Source: Syntrophomonadaceae bacterium
Lineage (GTDB): Bacteria > Bacillota > Ch66 > Ch109
DNA length: 14,207 bases
Assembly: GCA_012512295.1 (NCBI GenBank)
Contig: JAAZDI010000356.1
Location: 1-14,207 of the forward strand
Direction: 5' to 3'
Shown: one piece after another, positions 1 to 7,622 of the stretch
How positions within the stretch are numbered: the first letter of the stretch is position 1
Layout of the letters: each line of letters opens with the position of its first letter
Translations under genes and position numbers: made by a program
Notes under the pieces: generated by a model
Told to the model about the DNA's origin: nothing
Databases searched by the model: none
What the model saw: the letters and a program-made list of their open reading frames with translations, nothing else

Positions 1-651
1 GCTTTCACACTCGACCAGAACATAAGAGTGGCCAGCTTGTTCCCAGAGTTTTTGGGCTAGATAAGCTTCAAACATTTTTTGATTGGGTCCTGCTGGTAAG
101 CCAATCCCACCAAACACCGACCCCCGATTCGAGGCCAAGGCTTCGAGATCAATTACTGCCAACTTCCGCCTTGCCAATATCTGTAAAATTTCTGTTTTGC
201 CTACCCCGGTTAAACCGTGGAGCACTACCACCTCACGATCTAGCGACTGTTTCCATAGATAATTGCGGACTAGCTGCCGGTAAGATTTATACCCACCAAC
301 CAAACGGTAAACCGGTATACCCATTAAATCGCAAATGACTCCCAGTGAACGACTTCGCAGGCCGCCCCGCCAGCAAAATAGGATCACTGATCTCTTATGA
401 CTGCATTCATCAATCTGTCTGATGAAAAACGGCAATTTGGGGCTGACCAAATCTAAAGCTAACTTACGTGCAGACCCCGGCCCTTCTCGGTGGTAAATCT
501 CACCTACTTGTTTTCTTTCTAAATCGTTTAGGACAGGAAGATTAACTGCTCCGGGTATCGAGGCCTCTTTAAACTCACTTTCGGATCGTACATCGATAAA
601 TAGTGGATTCTCTAAATTGAGTCCCTCTTCAACATTAACATCTTTTAACAA
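1..651 (-). CDS. mnmH: tRNA 2-selenouridine synthase MnmH (SelU/YbbB), N-terminal 217 codons, 3' end outside window
   Basis: MnmH exchanges sulfur for selenium in 2-thiouridine at the wobble position of tRNAs for Lys, Glu and Gln, using selenophosphate and passing through a geranylated intermediate (family knowledge). The translation shows a rhodanese domain with FIDVRSESEF near residue 20 and the catalytic-loop motif CWRGG near residues 93-97. A P-loop ATPase domain follows, with GLTGVGKTEIL near residues 148-158 and then the family-typical FGGIGLP. An in-frame TAA at 660-658 is followed at once by the TTG at 651, the only plausible start; a GTGAGG lies about 12 bases upstream, a rather long spacing. 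The reading frame is open to base 1. Family members are usually about 350 residues, so roughly the C-terminal third is missing only because the window ends. It lies about 97 bases downstream of ftsK with no terminator between, so it may be read from ftsK as well as from its own weak promoter. Identification is firm; the exact start is not. Confidence 0.9.
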   Translation of the reverse strand, partial: MLKDVNVEEGLNLENPLFIDVRSESEFKEASIPGAVNLPVLNDLERKQVGEIYHREGPGSARKLALDLVSPKLPFFIRQIDECSHKRSVILFCWRGGLRSRSLGVICDLMGIPVYRLVGGYKSYRQLVRNYLWKQSLDREVVVLHGLTGVGKTEILQILARRKLAVIDLEALASNRGSVFGGIGLPAGPNQKMFEAYLAQKLWEQAGHSYVLVECES

Positions 652-689
652 TTCAAGTTAATGCCTCACAAAACTGTGTTTCTTCTGCT

Positions 690-719
690 AGTATACCACT
701 CATCACAAGACGGGGGCAA
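690..719 (-). promoter_or_regulatory. possible sigma-A promoter for mnmH
   Basis: On the minus strand, TTGCCC (719-714) and TATACT (695-690) are separated by 18 bases. The -10 box is good and the -35 box matches only in TTG. It lies between the ftsK stop and the mnmH start. It may be a secondary promoter or chance. Confidence 0.3.
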
Positions 720-748
720 TGTTATGTTGCCAAAGACCAGTCGATAGC

Positions 749-3121
749 TTAAAAATTTCCGAATCGGGTTTCATACTGTTCAATGGTCATTAATACTTCG
801 CGAGGCTTGCTTCCTTCAAACGGTCCGATTACACCTTTTCTTTCCATCAAATCAATAAGTCGGGCTGCCCGAGTATAACCGATTCGAAATCTTCGTTGCA
901 ATAAAGATATTGAGGCCTGGCCATTCTCAATAAACAGACGAGCTGCCTCCGAAAATAGTTCATCCTCTTCCTCCGGCCCCTCAGCTGCCTTGCTGTCACC
1001 AGCCGTAATTCCTTCAACAAATTGAGGCTTTGCTTGCTGTTTGAGAAAATCCACTAATTTTTCTACTTCTCCGTCAGAAATGTATGCACCTTGGATCCGA
1101 ACTGGTTTTGCATAGCCAACTGGGAGGTACAACATATCTCCGCGGCCAACTAACTTCTCTGCTCCCCCAACATCTAAGATGGTGCGAGAGTCAGTTTGAG
1201 AGGATACGGCAAACGCTATCCGAGAAGGGATATTGGCCTTGATCAAACCGGTAATAACATCGACCGAAGGTCGCTGGGTCGCGACCACTAGATGCATACC
1301 AGCAGCACGAGCCATTTGAGCCAAACGACAGATGGCGTCCTCTACATCCGCCGGGGCGATCATCATTAAGTCTGCTAGTTCATCAATAATTATGACCATA
1401 TAAGGAAGAAGCTCATCCAGGCAGTTATCTTTAATTTTGGCCTTATTATACCTGACCATATCTTTTACACCTAAAGTGGCAAACTTTTCATAACGTTGCT
1501 CCATTTGGTTAACCGCCCAGCGCAGAGCAATAGCGGCTTTTTTGGCATTGGTTACTACTGGTGTAATCAGATGGGGTATTCCATTAAAAGTTGTTAATTC
1601 AACCATTTTGGGATCAATCATCAAAAACTTGACTTCTTGAGGGGTACTTTTAAATAAAATGCTAGCAATCAGTGTGTTAAGGCAAACACTTTTACCCATT
1701 CCGGTAGCCCCAGCAATCAAAAGATGAGGCATTTTGGTTAAATCCCCGATAATAGCTTGACCGGCAATATCTTTCCCAAAAGCTACCGAGAGACGGGAAT
1801 TACTCTTTTGAAAACCATCACACTCTAAAACCTCACGCAAATGAACAAGCGCAACTTCTTTATTCGGGACTTCAATCCCAATCGCTGACTTACCGGGGAT
1901 TGGTGCTTCAATCCTTACCTGTTGGGCCGCCATACTTAACGCAATATCATCCGCCAGCCCAATGATCTTACTTACCTTTATTCCCGGTGCCGGATGAATT
2001 TCGTATCGGGTAATCGCCGGACCTTGATTAACCTCAACCACTTGGGCGTTAACCCCAAAATTCTCGAGGGTTTCTTCCAGTATCCGAGCATTATCTATAA
2101 TATCTTTGTTAGATCGCCCCCCCTTACTTCCCGCTGCTGGATTTAGTAGATTGAGGGAAGGCAATATAAACTCTTCTGAAGAAGGAAAGAAGGACTCTTC
2201 CTCAAATTCTATATCAAAATCTAAATTTTCATTTGCACTTCCTAATATGGTGTTTTCTGATACCCGATCATTATTAAGTTTCGATGCCTCGGCTTCCCTT
2301 TCCTGATTAGTCCTTTTTTGATCATTTCTATTACCTGAAGATAAAGCTTTTCGGATTGCGTGTTTTTCGAACCCTAGTTTTTGTTCCATTTTAGTCTCTG
2401 ATTGTTCGGCTGCCTCTTTAACATCATCACTACCCAGTACATCGTGTCCTTCCTTTTTAACCTTAACTGGTTTTAGATCATCTTTTAGATCATCTTCCGG
2501 TTGTTCCTCTACAGTGACAAATAAAAAATGTTCCAGACTCCTTTTCACCTTTTGCCAAAAAACACAGATTGCTTTGACAAGGCGGCGGTAGAGTTCAAAT
2601 AAAGATTGATTGGTAATCGCTAATAAAGTAACAATGATAACTGAACAAATAACAATATAACTGCCTAAAACGCCAAAAATCCCAGTTAAAGCCCAGGATA
2701 ATGATGCACCAATCAAACCTCCGCCTTCTCCTTGGGAACTAATCATCCAATAACTTTCTCCGACGGGGAGTTTAAGGTGAAGTAAAGTCAGAAAACAAAG
2801 ATACAGAACTAAGAAACCATACATTTTACGATTCAAGAAAGACCAATGTCTCTCTATTATCATAGCTAATCCCCAAACACCTAGAAGTATCGCCAGAGGG
2901 TACCGACCGCCTCCAGCTAAACTAGTCAGGCTATGAGCTAATAAATTGCCCAAGACTCCAGTAGTTGAGGGAGTAATATTATTAGCTGGAGCAAAATAAA
3001 GACTTACTATACTCAATAAAGCAGTAGCCAACAGCAAAATTCCTGTAAATTCGTACTTACGACTATCCCTCATGGGTGCCGTTTCCGATATTGATCGGTT
3101 CGACTTGAGGGTTTTAGCCAT
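749..3121 (-). CDS. spoIIIE: FtsK/SpoIIIE-type DNA translocase
   Basis: Membrane-anchored hexameric ATPase that pumps double-stranded DNA through the division septum. In spore formers the SpoIIIE form moves the chromosome into the forespore (family knowledge). The N-terminus has about four membrane segments within residues 25-170, then a charged linker (about 205-335), the alpha/beta motor domains with Walker A GATGMGKS (471-478) and Walker B VIIIDELADLMM (576-587), and a C-terminal winged-helix gamma domain (about 725-785) that reads polarity sequences. The 790-residue length matches B. subtilis SpoIIIE (787). A GTG at 3130 overlaps the uppP stop, but the ATG at 3121 is better placed: GGAAGGTGAG ends a few bases before it, so I chose 790 rather than 793 residues. 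uppP ends 5 bases upstream, so the two are almost certainly cotranscribed. Position after tepA-ylzJ is the spoIIIE position of Bacillus, which is why I use spoIIIE rather than ftsK; from sequence alone either name is defensible. Confidence 0.96.
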   Translation of the reverse strand: MAKTLKSNRSISETAPMRDSRKYEFTGILLLATALLSIVSLYFAPANNITPSTTGVLGNLLAHSLTSLAGGGRYPLAILLGVWGLAMIIERHWSFLNRKMYGFLVLYLCFLTLLHLKLPVGESYWMISSQGEGGGLIGASLSWALTGIFGVLGSYIVICSVIIVTLLAITNQSLFELYRRLVKAICVFWQKVKRSLEHFLFVTVEEQPEDDLKDDLKPVKVKKEGHDVLGSDDVKEAAEQSETKMEQKLGFEKHAIRKALSSGNRNDQKRTNQEREAEASKLNNDRVSENTILGSANENLDFDIEFEEESFFPSSEEFILPSLNLLNPAAGSKGGRSNKDIIDNARILEETLENFGVNAQVVEVNQGPAITRYEIHPAPGIKVSKIIGLADDIALSMAAQQVRIEAPIPGKSAIGIEVPNKEVALVHLREVLECDGFQKSNSRLSVAFGKDIAGQAIIGDLTKMPHLLIAGATGMGKSVCLNTLIASILFKSTPQEVKFLMIDPKMVELTTFNGIPHLITPVVTNAKKAAIALRWAVNQMEQRYEKFATLGVKDMVRYNKAKIKDNCLDELLPYMVIIIDELADLMMIAPADVEDAICRLAQMARAAGMHLVVATQRPSVDVITGLIKANIPSRIAFAVSSQTDSRTILDVGGAEKLVGRGDMLYLPVGYAKPVRIQGAYISDGEVEKLVDFLKQQAKPQFVEGITAGDSKAAEGPEEEDELFSEAARLFIENGQASISLLQRRFRIGYTRAARLIDLMERKGVIGPFEGSKPREVLMTIEQYETRFGNF
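2471..2494. repeat. 12-bp tandem duplication inside the ftsK/spoIIIE linker
   Basis: The unit ttttagatcatc occurs twice in direct contact (2471-2482 and 2483-2494). It keeps frame and encodes DDLK twice in the disordered acidic linker (about residues 210-217). It looks like replication slippage in a region that tolerates length change. Confidence 0.8.
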
Positions 3122-3126
3122 GGGTC

Positions 3127-3906
3127 TCACCTTCCGTTAAAAAATATTTGCTGAACTAAAATTAATAATGCAACTATCCAGCAGTAATAAGAAAAAATAC
3201 TGAGTCTTCCCTTTTTAACCAGATTAATGACAATTTTAGTGGCCATAAATCCAGTTATTGCCGCTACCAGAGGCCCAATTATTAAAGGTAGTAGATCTAC
3301 TTCAATCTGTCCACCGATAAGGTGCCGGCATTCTAACAGAGCAGCACCTAAAATAGCTGGTATTGAAAGCAAGAAAGAAAACTGAGCGGCTAGTTCACGA
3401 TCAAGCCCAGTAAACAGCCCAGCCGCAATCGTAGAACCGGATCGAGAAATCCCTGGAGTAATGGCCACTCCTTGAATCGTTCCAATAAATAAAGCATCTA
3501 CAATTGTCATCTCTCTAACAGTTTTATAACCAAAGGACAAGTACTCTGCCAGCCAAATCAAAATACCCGTAACCAGAAGTCCAATTGCCACCACTGTTAA
3601 AGAAACAAAAAAGCCCTCAAAAATGTTTTTGAAAAATATTCCAATTAATCCCGTTGGTACACTAGCCACTAGGATCATTACAACTAACCGTTGTGTAGGC
3701 CGGCGAATGATATTCATTATCTCTGTCCAAAATGCCGCTATAACCGCCAAGACTGTTCCAAGGTGTACTAATATATCAAAGGTCAAAGGTGCTTCCTGAA
3801 AACCCAAAAAATGCTGCATAATTACCAAATGTCCGCTGCTGCTGACCGGTAAAAACTCAGTCAATCCCTGTACTACACCTAACAGAACTGCCTCGGCCAG
3901 GGTCAT
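3127..3906 (-). CDS. uppP: undecaprenyl-diphosphatase UppP (BacA family)
   Basis: Integral membrane phosphatase that converts undecaprenyl diphosphate to undecaprenyl phosphate, recycling the lipid carrier for peptidoglycan; overproduction gives bacitracin resistance in several bacteria (family knowledge). The first family motif is seen as QGLTEFLPVSSSGHL (residues 13-27, with Glu17), and the second as PGISRSGS (151-158, with Arg155). The rest is a series of hydrophobic helices, as expected for this polytopic protein. The frame can be opened up to a TTG at 3933, but the ATG at 3906 is the right start. It gives 259 residues, begins MTLAEAVLLG, and has GGGAGG (3921-3916) nine bases upstream; the longer version would translate the ribosome binding site. 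A good promoter lies upstream and ftsK follows 5 bases after the stop. In B. subtilis ylzJ is followed directly by spoIIIE, so uppP is an extra gene in this block. Confidence 0.95.
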   Translation of the reverse strand: MTLAEAVLLGVVQGLTEFLPVSSSGHLVIMQHFLGFQEAPLTFDILVHLGTVLAVIAAFWTEIMNIIRRPTQRLVVMILVASVPTGLIGIFFKNIFEGFFVSLTVVAIGLLVTGILIWLAEYLSFGYKTVREMTIVDALFIGTIQGVAITPGISRSGSTIAAGLFTGLDRELAAQFSFLLSIPAILGAALLECRHLIGGQIEVDLLPLIIGPLVAAITGFMATKIVINLVKKGRLSIFSYYCWIVALLILVQQIFFNGR

Positions 3907-3958
3907 TTCTTTTTTCCTCCCTTTATATTCCAATTAATGGTATGAAAAATCAATGTAT

Positions 3959-3987
3959 ATTATACCATAAAGACCATGCCTCTCCAA
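3959..3987 (-). promoter_or_regulatory. sigma-A promoter for uppP-ftsK
   Basis: Minus-strand TTGGAG (3987-3982), a 17-base spacer and a perfect TATAAT (3964-3959). The start point would be about 45 bases before the uppP ATG. The terminator at 4032-4061 lies just upstream, so this promoter starts a new transcription unit. Confidence 0.65.
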
Positions 3988-4025
3988 CAGGCTTGATATC
4001 AGTAAAACGCGACCTATAGAATAAT

Positions 4026-4061
4026 AAAGCAAAAACGGCCGTTATGCCAACCGGCCGTTTT
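4026..4061 (-). terminator. rho-independent terminator after tepA-ylzJ
   Basis: AAAACGGCCG (4032-4041) and CGGCCGTTTT (4052-4061) form a perfect 10-bp stem with a 10-base loop. Read on the minus strand the stem runs into TTTTTGCTTT. It lies 70 bases beyond the ylzJ stop. Confidence 0.85.
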
Positions 4062-4130
4062 AAAAATAGACAATACGTAATTATAACTATTATAATTTAG
4101 AGTTTGTAAATACAGCGATACTTAACGAGT

Positions 4131-4373
4131 TCATTCAGTCTTTAAATCAGATTGGGCACAAATTGTATATTGAACAAAGTGTCCTGGCTGTAACTCTGGC
4201 CTGAGAAAATCGTCAGGATTGGTACTGATAACCTTGACAACACTCCATAACTGTCCTTCATCCTGGCGCAATAGGACTCTCACCCCATTCAAAACTCGCT
4301 CCTCCATGATAGGGGCGGCTTCATTTGGATCAGTCCAGATGATCCGCGGATCCAATGGTGTGTAATGGATCAT
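4131..4373 (-). CDS. ylzJ: YlzJ-like protein of unknown function
   Basis: An 80-residue soluble protein beginning MIHYTPLDPRIIW, a typical opening for the YlzJ-like family of spore-forming Firmicutes. No enzymatic motif, membrane segment or metal-binding cluster is seen, and there is one cysteine near the C-terminus. Its ATG overlaps the tepA stop as ATGA (4373-4370), so it is likely translated by coupling with tepA. In B. subtilis ylzJ sits at the same place between tepA and spoIIIE. That conserved pairing suggests a role linked to TepA, but no function is established that I know of. The name rests on the N-terminal motif, the length and the position together. Confidence 0.85.
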   Translation of the reverse strand: MIHYTPLDPRIIWTDPNEAAPIMEERVLNGVRVLLRQDEGQLWSVVKVISTNPDDFLRPELQPGHFVQYTICAQSDLKTE

Positions 4374-5137
4374 TGAATAGGTGCCCTCCTTGATTCTTTT
4401 TGAATATGAATCAATTCCTTTAGTTTTTGCACCGCTTGACCCAGTCCGCCAACTTCATTAATCAAACCACATTCAACTGCATCCCGACCCACTAGGACCG
4501 TACCAATATCTCGAGCCAGTTCGCCCGTCCGAAACATCAATTCTCGATATTTCTTTTCTGTAACACCTGAATGCCGAGTTACGAAGCGAACCACCCTATC
4601 CTGCATTTTATCTAGATACTCATATGTTTGGGGTACCCCGATTACCAGACCAGTAAGACGAATGGGATGGACAGTCATGGTGGCGGTCTCAGCAATAAAA
4701 GAATAATCTGAGGCAACAGCGATCGGCACGCCGATCGAATGTCCCCCGCCTAGAACTAAGGAGACTGTAGGTTTAGACATACTGACTATCATTTCCGCAA
4801 TCGCCAACCCTCCTTCAACATCTCCGCCGACCGTATTAAGGATGACCAGCATCCCTTCAATATCTGGATTTTGTTCCACCGCCACCAACTGTGGAATCAC
4901 GTGTTCATACTTAGTGGTTTTATTTTGCGGTGGCATAATGATATGTCCTTCCACCTGTCCTACAATGGTCAGACAGTGGATACTTCCCTTCATCTCTGGA
5001 ATCTCGGTTTGACCTAGTTCCCGAATAGTCTCTAACTTTTTACCAACCTGCTTCTTCCGCTCCTTTGGGGCTTGGGCCGGTTGTTTATCCCCCTCTTCCT
5101 CAACCAAAGGTGATTCTTGCCGCTTTAGTTCTTCCAT
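4370..5137 (-). CDS. tepA: ClpP-fold serine protease TepA (translocation-enhancing protein family)
   Basis: A 255-residue member of the SDH/Clp-fold peptidases. The N-terminal 50 residues are charged (Lys/Glu-rich) and probably disordered. The ClpP-like core follows, with ILNTVGGDVEGGLAIAEMI (about 99-117), the nucleophile motif GGGHSIGVP (Ser134) and the catalytic His in TVHPIR (His157). The third triad residue is probably the Asp of ELARD near 210, by analogy with ClpP. There is no signal peptide or clear membrane helix, so it is probably cytosolic. B. subtilis TepA (YmfB) was first linked to protein secretion and later to degradation of small acid-soluble spore proteins during outgrowth (established knowledge). 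The ATG at 5137 has AGGAGA about eight bases upstream. It overlaps ylzJ by four bases and lies between rnjB and spoIIIE as in Bacillus. Confidence 0.93.
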   Translation of the reverse strand: MEELKRQESPLVEEEGDKQPAQAPKERKKQVGKKLETIRELGQTEIPEMKGSIHCLTIVGQVEGHIIMPPQNKTTKYEHVIPQLVAVEQNPDIEGMLVILNTVGGDVEGGLAIAEMIVSMSKPTVSLVLGGGHSIGVPIAVASDYSFIAETATMTVHPIRLTGLVIGVPQTYEYLDKMQDRVVRFVTRHSGVTEKKYRELMFRTGELARDIGTVLVGRDAVECGLINEVGGLGQAVQKLKELIHIQKESRRAPIQ

Positions 5138-5497
5138 TACATCTTCTCCTGACTACATTCGTTATGTTTTGGTTATTATTTGCCCGAGAAAAAAGAAAAA
5201 TACGAAAACCCAAATTTGTAGTCTACCAGGACCAAAATTGCTGATTGCTGTTCTTATGAAGGTCTATTAGCTCTAACTCTGGAAGAAGTTGAATGCAATT
5301 TTGAGGAATCAAGGAAAGTTGGGGCAAGAAACATCTTACTCTGTAAAAAAAACGACCGAGGAAATCTAATCCCCGGTCGTGTCAGAAACTCAACCTTTAC
5401 AACATCGCCCTATAAGACCTATACATGGAACTTCAATATTAGCATTAGTATTGGACACTCCAAGACAGCATGTTTAGCAAAGCTAGGCCTCTAATGC
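5138..5497. other. gene-free region between rnjB and tepA
   Basis: This 360-bp stretch holds the rnjB terminator (5344-5380) and the tepA leader. No convincing ORF was found: the longest minus-strand one starting with ATG near 5333 is 26 codons without a ribosome binding site. I could not pick a tepA promoter with confidence. No sigma-G-like boxes were convincing, despite the role reported for TepA in spore outgrowth. Confidence 0.6.
5344..5380 (-). terminator. rho-independent terminator after rnjB
   Basis: Minus-strand ACGACCGGGG (5380-5371) pairs with CCTCGGTCGT (5361-5352), giving ten pairs with one G-U and a 9-base loop. The stem is followed by a run of T. It is about 120 bases beyond the rnjB stop. 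Confidence 0.85.
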
Positions 5498-7159
5498 CTA
5501 AACCTCCATCACAATCGGTAAAATCATTGGACGCCTTCGGGTACGCTCATAGAGAAATTTCCCTAATACCTCTCGAATGTTTGATTTTATGGTCGCCCAT
5601 TCCGTTACTTGACGCATTTCGCACTTTTCTAAGGCTTGACGCACCCGTTCCCGCGCCTCTTCTATTAGAGCCTCTGATTCACGAACATAAACGAAACCTC
5701 GGGACACAATGTCCGGCCCAGCCATAACCATGCCTGACTCCTTACTGATAGTAACCACGATAATCATGATTCCTTCCTCAGATAACTGTTTACGGTCACG
5801 CAGGACAATATTGCCGACATCTCCCACACCCAAGCCATCAACTAAAACGCGGCCGGCTGCTACCCGTCCATTCTTATAACCTTTGTCCCGGGTAAACTCC
5901 AGAATCTGTCCGTTATCCGCGACAAAAATATTTTCTGCCGGAATGCCGACGCATTGAGCTAATTGAGCGTGTTTTTTTAGTTGTCGGTATTCTCCATGAA
6001 CTGGTACAAAAAACCTGGGACGGGTCAGGTTAATCATCAGTTTCAATTCTTCCTGATTGGCGTGACCGGAGACATGCATCCCGGCAGCCGCCTCGTAAAT
6101 CACCTCGGCTCCCTCTTTAAACAACAGGTCGATCGTACGAGCGACTAACTTCTCATTACCGGGAATAGGGATAGCCGAAATAACCACTGTATCACCGGGG
6201 ACAATCTCCACCCAACGGTGATCCGCCATAGCCATCCGGGTGAGAGCTGACATCGGCTCTCCCTGACTGCCAGTAGTTAAAACAACTAGGCGTTCCGGAG
6301 CAATCCGATTAATCTCACCCATTTCGATCAAAATCCCCTCTGGCAAGCGTAAATATCCTAATTCATGAGCGATCCTGACTACGTTTTCCATGCTCCGACC
6401 TATGACTGCTACCCGACGGCCATACTTTTCCGCCATCGTAATCGCTTGCTGCAATCGATGGACATTGGAGGCAAAAGTAGCTACAATAATCCGTCCCGAG
6501 GCATTCCGAAAAGTCTCATCAAAGGATTCTCCGACAACTCGTTCGGATTTAGTGTAGCCAGGCTTCTCCGCGTTTGTACTATCGGATAAAAGAACCAGTA
6601 CACCCTGGTTCCCTAATTCGGCCAGTTTATGATAATCCATCACCACCCCGTCAATCGGCGTTTGGTCCATCTTAAAATCACCCGTGTGGACAACTACTCC
6701 GATCGGGGTGTGCACCGCAATCCCTACGGCATCGGCAATGCTGTGACTGACCCGGAAAAACTCTACTTTAAAACACCCTAGCCTTACCAGATCGCGGGGT
6801 TTAATAACCCGAAGATCGACTTCCGAAAGATCATGTTCAAGCAGTTTCTGCTTCAGGATGCCAATAGTCAACTGCGTGCCATATACCGGTACGGATAAGT
6901 CCCTGAGAACATAAGGCAACGCTCCGATATGATCCTCATGTCCATGCGTGAGGACAATTGCCCGCACATGTTCCCGGTTTTCCTTGAGATACTGAACGTC
7001 GGGTATTACCACATCTATACCCAAAAGTTCATCTTCAGGAAATTTCAAGCCACAGTCAACCACCACAATATCCTGCCCGTACCTAATAACAGTCATATTC
7101 TTCCCGATCTCTCCAAGGCCTCCAAGCGGGATAATATTTAGTTTTCCACTGGTCGCCAA
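5498..7159 (-). CDS. rnjB: ribonuclease J
   Basis: RNase J is a metallo-beta-lactamase/beta-CASP ribonuclease with 5'-3' exonuclease and endonuclease activity, central to mRNA decay and rRNA maturation in Firmicutes. The 553 residues match the family length (B. subtilis J1 and J2 are about 555). Zinc-ligand motifs are intact: THGHEDHIG (71-79), the His in VSHSIADAVG (His139), and HTGDFKMD (158-165). SDSTNAE (192-198) marks entry to the beta-CASP part. Later GHANQEEL and PVHGEYRQL supply the C-terminal active-site His residues. The start is a TTG at 7159 with an almost perfect AGGAGGTG five bases upstream. A TATAAT promoter about 260 bases upstream gives it a long leader, and a terminator follows it, so it is probably monocistronic. 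The name rnjB follows its position between dapA and tepA as in B. subtilis; if the genome has only one RNase J, rnjA would be equally fair. Confidence 0.95.
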   Translation of the reverse strand: MATSGKLNIIPLGGLGEIGKNMTVIRYGQDIVVVDCGLKFPEDELLGIDVVIPDVQYLKENREHVRAIVLTHGHEDHIGALPYVLRDLSVPVYGTQLTIGILKQKLLEHDLSEVDLRVIKPRDLVRLGCFKVEFFRVSHSIADAVGIAVHTPIGVVVHTGDFKMDQTPIDGVVMDYHKLAELGNQGVLVLLSDSTNAEKPGYTKSERVVGESFDETFRNASGRIIVATFASNVHRLQQAITMAEKYGRRVAVIGRSMENVVRIAHELGYLRLPEGILIEMGEINRIAPERLVVLTTGSQGEPMSALTRMAMADHRWVEIVPGDTVVISAIPIPGNEKLVARTIDLLFKEGAEVIYEAAAGMHVSGHANQEELKLMINLTRPRFFVPVHGEYRQLKKHAQLAQCVGIPAENIFVADNGQILEFTRDKGYKNGRVAAGRVLVDGLGVGDVGNIVLRDRKQLSEEGIMIIVVTISKESGMVMAGPDIVSRGFVYVRESEALIEEARERVRQALEKCEMRQVTEWATIKSNIREVLGKFLYERTRRRPMILPIVMEV

Positions 7160-7368
7160 AAGTCCACCTCCTGCTGGCTTCGCTTCCCGTCCATTTAAAC
7201 GAAACCATATAATTTGATTGTTGACTCCCCTCTCTACCAGCCAATCCAGTTTGACACTTTTGAGTCTCTGCTGATGCTAAAGTTAGTAATCTCCGATGCT
7301 GTTCCCTAGCAGAATTAACTTAATACTTCAAACAGAATTAGTCTTAAGCATTTCCGTCCAAATAAATA

Positions 7369-7387
7369 ATCCCGGAGATTCCGGGAT
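7369..7387 (-). promoter_or_regulatory. hairpin in the rnjB leader with a competing long-range pairing
   Basis: ATCCCGG and CCGGGAT form a perfect 7-bp stem around a 5-base loop. On the minus strand it is followed by TATTTATTTGG, so it could be a weak terminator. The segment AATCTCCG (7380-7373, loop plus 3' arm) is the exact complement of CGGAGATT (7295-7288) further along the same leader, so two exclusive folds are possible. Function is inferred only. Confidence 0.4.
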
Positions 7388-7425
7388 GCTCGATCAGGGT
7401 ACACCGAACAACCTACTCAAAAATA

Positions 7426-7454
7426 ATTATAACCTCCCAAAAAACAAGATGCAA
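7426..7454 (-). promoter_or_regulatory. sigma-A promoter for rnjB
   Basis: Minus-strand TTGCAT (7454-7449), a 17-base spacer and a perfect TATAAT (7431-7426). The start point would be near 7419, about 260 bases before the TTG start codon. It lies just downstream of the dapA terminator. Confidence 0.6.
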
Positions 7455-7484
7455 GTGATTCATCTATTCATAAATCATTGATTA

Positions 7485-7529
7485 AGAAGAAACACCGTTT
7501 TCCTGCCTTGCGGCTTGAAAACGGTGTTT
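7485..7529 (-). terminator. rho-independent terminator after dapA
   Basis: A perfect 13-bp inverted repeat, AAACACCGTTTTC (7490-7502) with GAAAACGGTGTTT (7517-7529). The loop itself can form a short GCC/GGC stem. On the minus strand the hairpin runs into TTTCTTCTTAA, while the plus side has no T run, so it serves the asd-dapG-dapA unit. Confidence 0.8.
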
Positions 7530-7622
7530 GTCGACAGTCTGAGCCCCCATTTGTTAATTGCGGGCTCGGCCGGACGGCTTGTTGCTAAATGAACTGGCTT
7601 AGGTATAATTCTTCTCCGGCAA

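Larger units (their letters stand above)
7160..7622. other. gene-free region between dapA and rnjB: terminator plus long rnjB leader
   Basis: The 463 bp contain the dapA terminator (7485-7529), the rnjB promoter (7454-7426) and about 260 bases of untranslated leader. The leader holds a 7-bp hairpin (7369-7387) and an 8-base segment complementary to part of it at 7288-7295. A six-base inverted repeat gagccc/gggctc (7541-7546 and 7562-7567) lies just after dapA. I see no credible ORF on either strand. Confidence 0.6.

Noticed and set aside
3122..3130. GTG at 3130 as start of ftsK/spoIIIE
   Set aside because: Its GTGA overlap with the uppP stop is attractive, but the GGAAGGTGAG motif sits at it rather than upstream of it; the ATG at 3121 has proper spacing.
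3907..3933. TTG at 3933 as start of uppP
   Set aside because: It would translate through the GGGAGG ribosome binding site of the ATG at 3906 and add a non-homologous charged leader.
5470..5727. 85-codon plus-strand ORF opposite the end of rnjB
   Set aside because: Shadow of the well-supported RNase J C-terminus; no start signals.
7251..7280. TTGACA on the plus strand as a promoter
   Set aside because: No acceptable -10 box at 16-19 bases and no gene on that strand downstream.
7296..7481. 61-codon plus-strand ORF in the dapA-rnjB gap
   Set aside because: No ribosome binding site, no recognisable protein, and it runs across the rnjB promoter and leader hairpin, which explain the sequence better.
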